Source: Clostridioides sp. ES-S-0010-02 (GTDB taxonomy: Bacteria; Bacillota; Clostridia; Peptostreptococcales; Peptostreptococcaceae). From it: DNA of 64,000 nucleotides. Shown piece after piece: positions 63,098 to 64,000 of this stretch; position 1 is the stretch's first letter, and each line of letters begins with the position of its first letter. The translations under genes were made by a program, and so were the position numbers. A model generated the notes under the pieces. The model saw nothing but the letters and a program-made list of their open reading frames with translations, made no database searches and was not told the origin of the DNA. The DNA lies in NCBI GenBank assembly GCA_020641055.1, contig CP067345.1, positions 1,047,317 through 1,111,316 of the forward strand, read 5' to 3'.

Positions 63098-64000
63098 ATG
63101 AAAGTAAAAATAGCATTAATTTCAGAAGCATTAGGAGGAGGAGTGAGAAGACATATAATCGATCTTATGGAAAATCTAAATAAAGATAAATTTGATATTT
63201 ATTTTCTATATAACTCCCATAGAGCGGATGATATAATGCAAGAAAAGATTCAAAATTTAATGAATTTAGGTGTTCATTTGGTAGAAATTAAGAATCTAAG
63301 TAATAAAATAGGTTTAAGTGATATTTTTGCACTTAAAAATATTTATAGAGAGTTAAAAAAGATAAATCCAGATATAGTACATTGTCATAGTTCAAAAGCT
63401 GGGGCAGTAGGTAGAATTGCAGCTAAGTTTATTGGAGTTAAATTTATATATTATACACCACATGCATATATTTTTCAAAATACTAAGTTATCTAGAATGA
63501 AAAAAGAAATATATATATTCATAGAAAAAATTTTAAGTAGATATTTTACAACTAAAACTATAAATGTTTCTGTTGGTGAGAAAAATTATGCGTTAAATTA
63601 TAATATAGATAAAAAGGATAAATTTATTGTAATTTATAATGGTGTTAAAGAAAATTACAGTATAAGTAATATTTTGATTAAAAATAAATTAAAGAAAGAA
63701 TTTGATGTGGATAAAGAAAGTATGGTTGTAGGTGTTGTATCAAGAGTTGATGAACAAAAAGATCCTAATACATTTATCAATATAGCTAAATATACATTAA
63801 ATAAATATTCAAATGTAAAATTTATTTATGTTGGAGATGGTGATTTATATAAATCTATGAAAGAATGTGTATTACATGAGAGATTAGAAGAAAAAATACT
63901 ATTTACAGGGTTTAGAAAAGATACAGAAGATATACTGAGTATTTTTGATATAGTGTTGACTACATCACTGTATGAAGGTATGCCATATGTGCTAGTCGAA
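63098..64000 (+). CDS. Glycosyltransferase family 4, cut by the window end
   Basis: 301 codons are visible from the ATG at 63098 (behind AGGAGATAG) with no stop. GT-B fold landmarks are ALGGGVRRHIIDLM (acceptor domain start), HCHSSKAGAVGRIAA, YYTPHAYIF, VVSRVDEQKDP (donor domain start) and TTSLYEGMPYVLVE (the E-x7-E nucleotide-sugar site). It is similar to EpsD/WcaI-type transferases that add a sugar from a UDP or GDP donor to a lipid-linked glycan. It lies 44 nt behind the ligase-like gene, in the same operon. The C-terminus is outside the window. Confidence 0.9.
   Translation, partial: MKVKIALISEALGGGVRRHIIDLMENLNKDKFDIYFLYNSHRADDIMQEKIQNLMNLGVHLVEIKNLSNKIGLSDIFALKNIYRELKKINPDIVHCHSSKAGAVGRIAAKFIGVKFIYYTPHAYIFQNTKLSRMKKEIYIFIEKILSRYFTTKTINVSVGEKNYALNYNIDKKDKFIVIYNGVKENYSISNILIKNKLKKEFDVDKESMVVGVVSRVDEQKDPNTFINIAKYTLNKYSNVKFIYVGDGDLYKSMKECVLHERLEEKILFTGFRKDTEDILSIFDIVLTTSLYEGMPYVLVE

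Overview
The window is a stretch of Clostridioides difficile chromosome. The evidence is the AT-rich base composition, the S-layer/cell-wall-protein (CWB2) locus with slpA and secA2, the Pro-Pro endopeptidase beside its VNPPVP-repeat surface substrate, and two GEMM-I cyclic-di-GMP riboswitches. Names in the style CD28xx or cwpN come from recalled synteny with strain 630, not from a search.

Layout. (1) 1-1.9 kb: the 3' end of a sortase-anchored adhesin (CD2831-like), then a c-di-GMP riboswitch and the secreted metalloprotease PPEP-1 that cuts it. (2) 1.9-29.2 kb: metabolic and regulatory genes. These are a DMT permease, an aminotransferase, a MarR/flavin-reductase/flavodoxin operon that matches bilQRS (bilirubin reduction), an ABC-F ATPase, a MerR regulator fused to a membrane domain, an M20 peptidase with a YjiH/YjiG-like membrane pair, a DSD1-type PLP enzyme, a heterodimeric ABC exporter behind an attenuator-like leader, a GntR-controlled four-carbon sugar-acid operon, and several small membrane or Cys-rich proteins. 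(3) 28.5-37.3 kb: the housekeeping block bofC-like - [lone tnpB insertion] - ruvC-ruvA-ruvB - (DnaA-box cluster) - queA - psiE-like - tgt - yajC - TIGR04086 - scfA. (4) 37.5-64 kb: the cell-surface locus cwp8, cwp9, a second c-di-GMP-I riboswitch with a 1976-aa M60-type metallopeptidase carrying a dockerin, cwp10, cwp11, cwp12, slpA and secA2. After secA2 comes a CWB2 protein and the first genes of a glycan cluster (TPR-like protein, O-antigen-ligase/polymerase-like protein, GT4 glycosyltransferase cut by the window end) where many strains have cwp2-cwp66.

How the parts work together. SlpA is exported via SecA2, is processed into low- and high-molecular-weight S-layer proteins, and anchors through three CWB2 modules. 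The other Cwp proteins share that anchor. This SlpA has an unusually short low-molecular-weight part (about 205 residues), and it sits beside glycan-assembly genes. That combination fits the glycosylated S-layer cassette type (SLCT-11-like). The two c-di-GMP riboswitches tie protease or adhesin release to the motile/sessile switch.

Most interesting leads: a possible dockerin (M60 protein) - cohesin-like (Cwp10) partnership that would hang a riboswitch-controlled metallopeptidase on the S-layer; the glycosylated S-layer cassette; the bilQRS operon; two perfect plus three near-perfect DnaA boxes between ruvB and queA; a TnpB with an apparently rearranged catalytic site; and a SCIFF peptide gene separated from any maturase.
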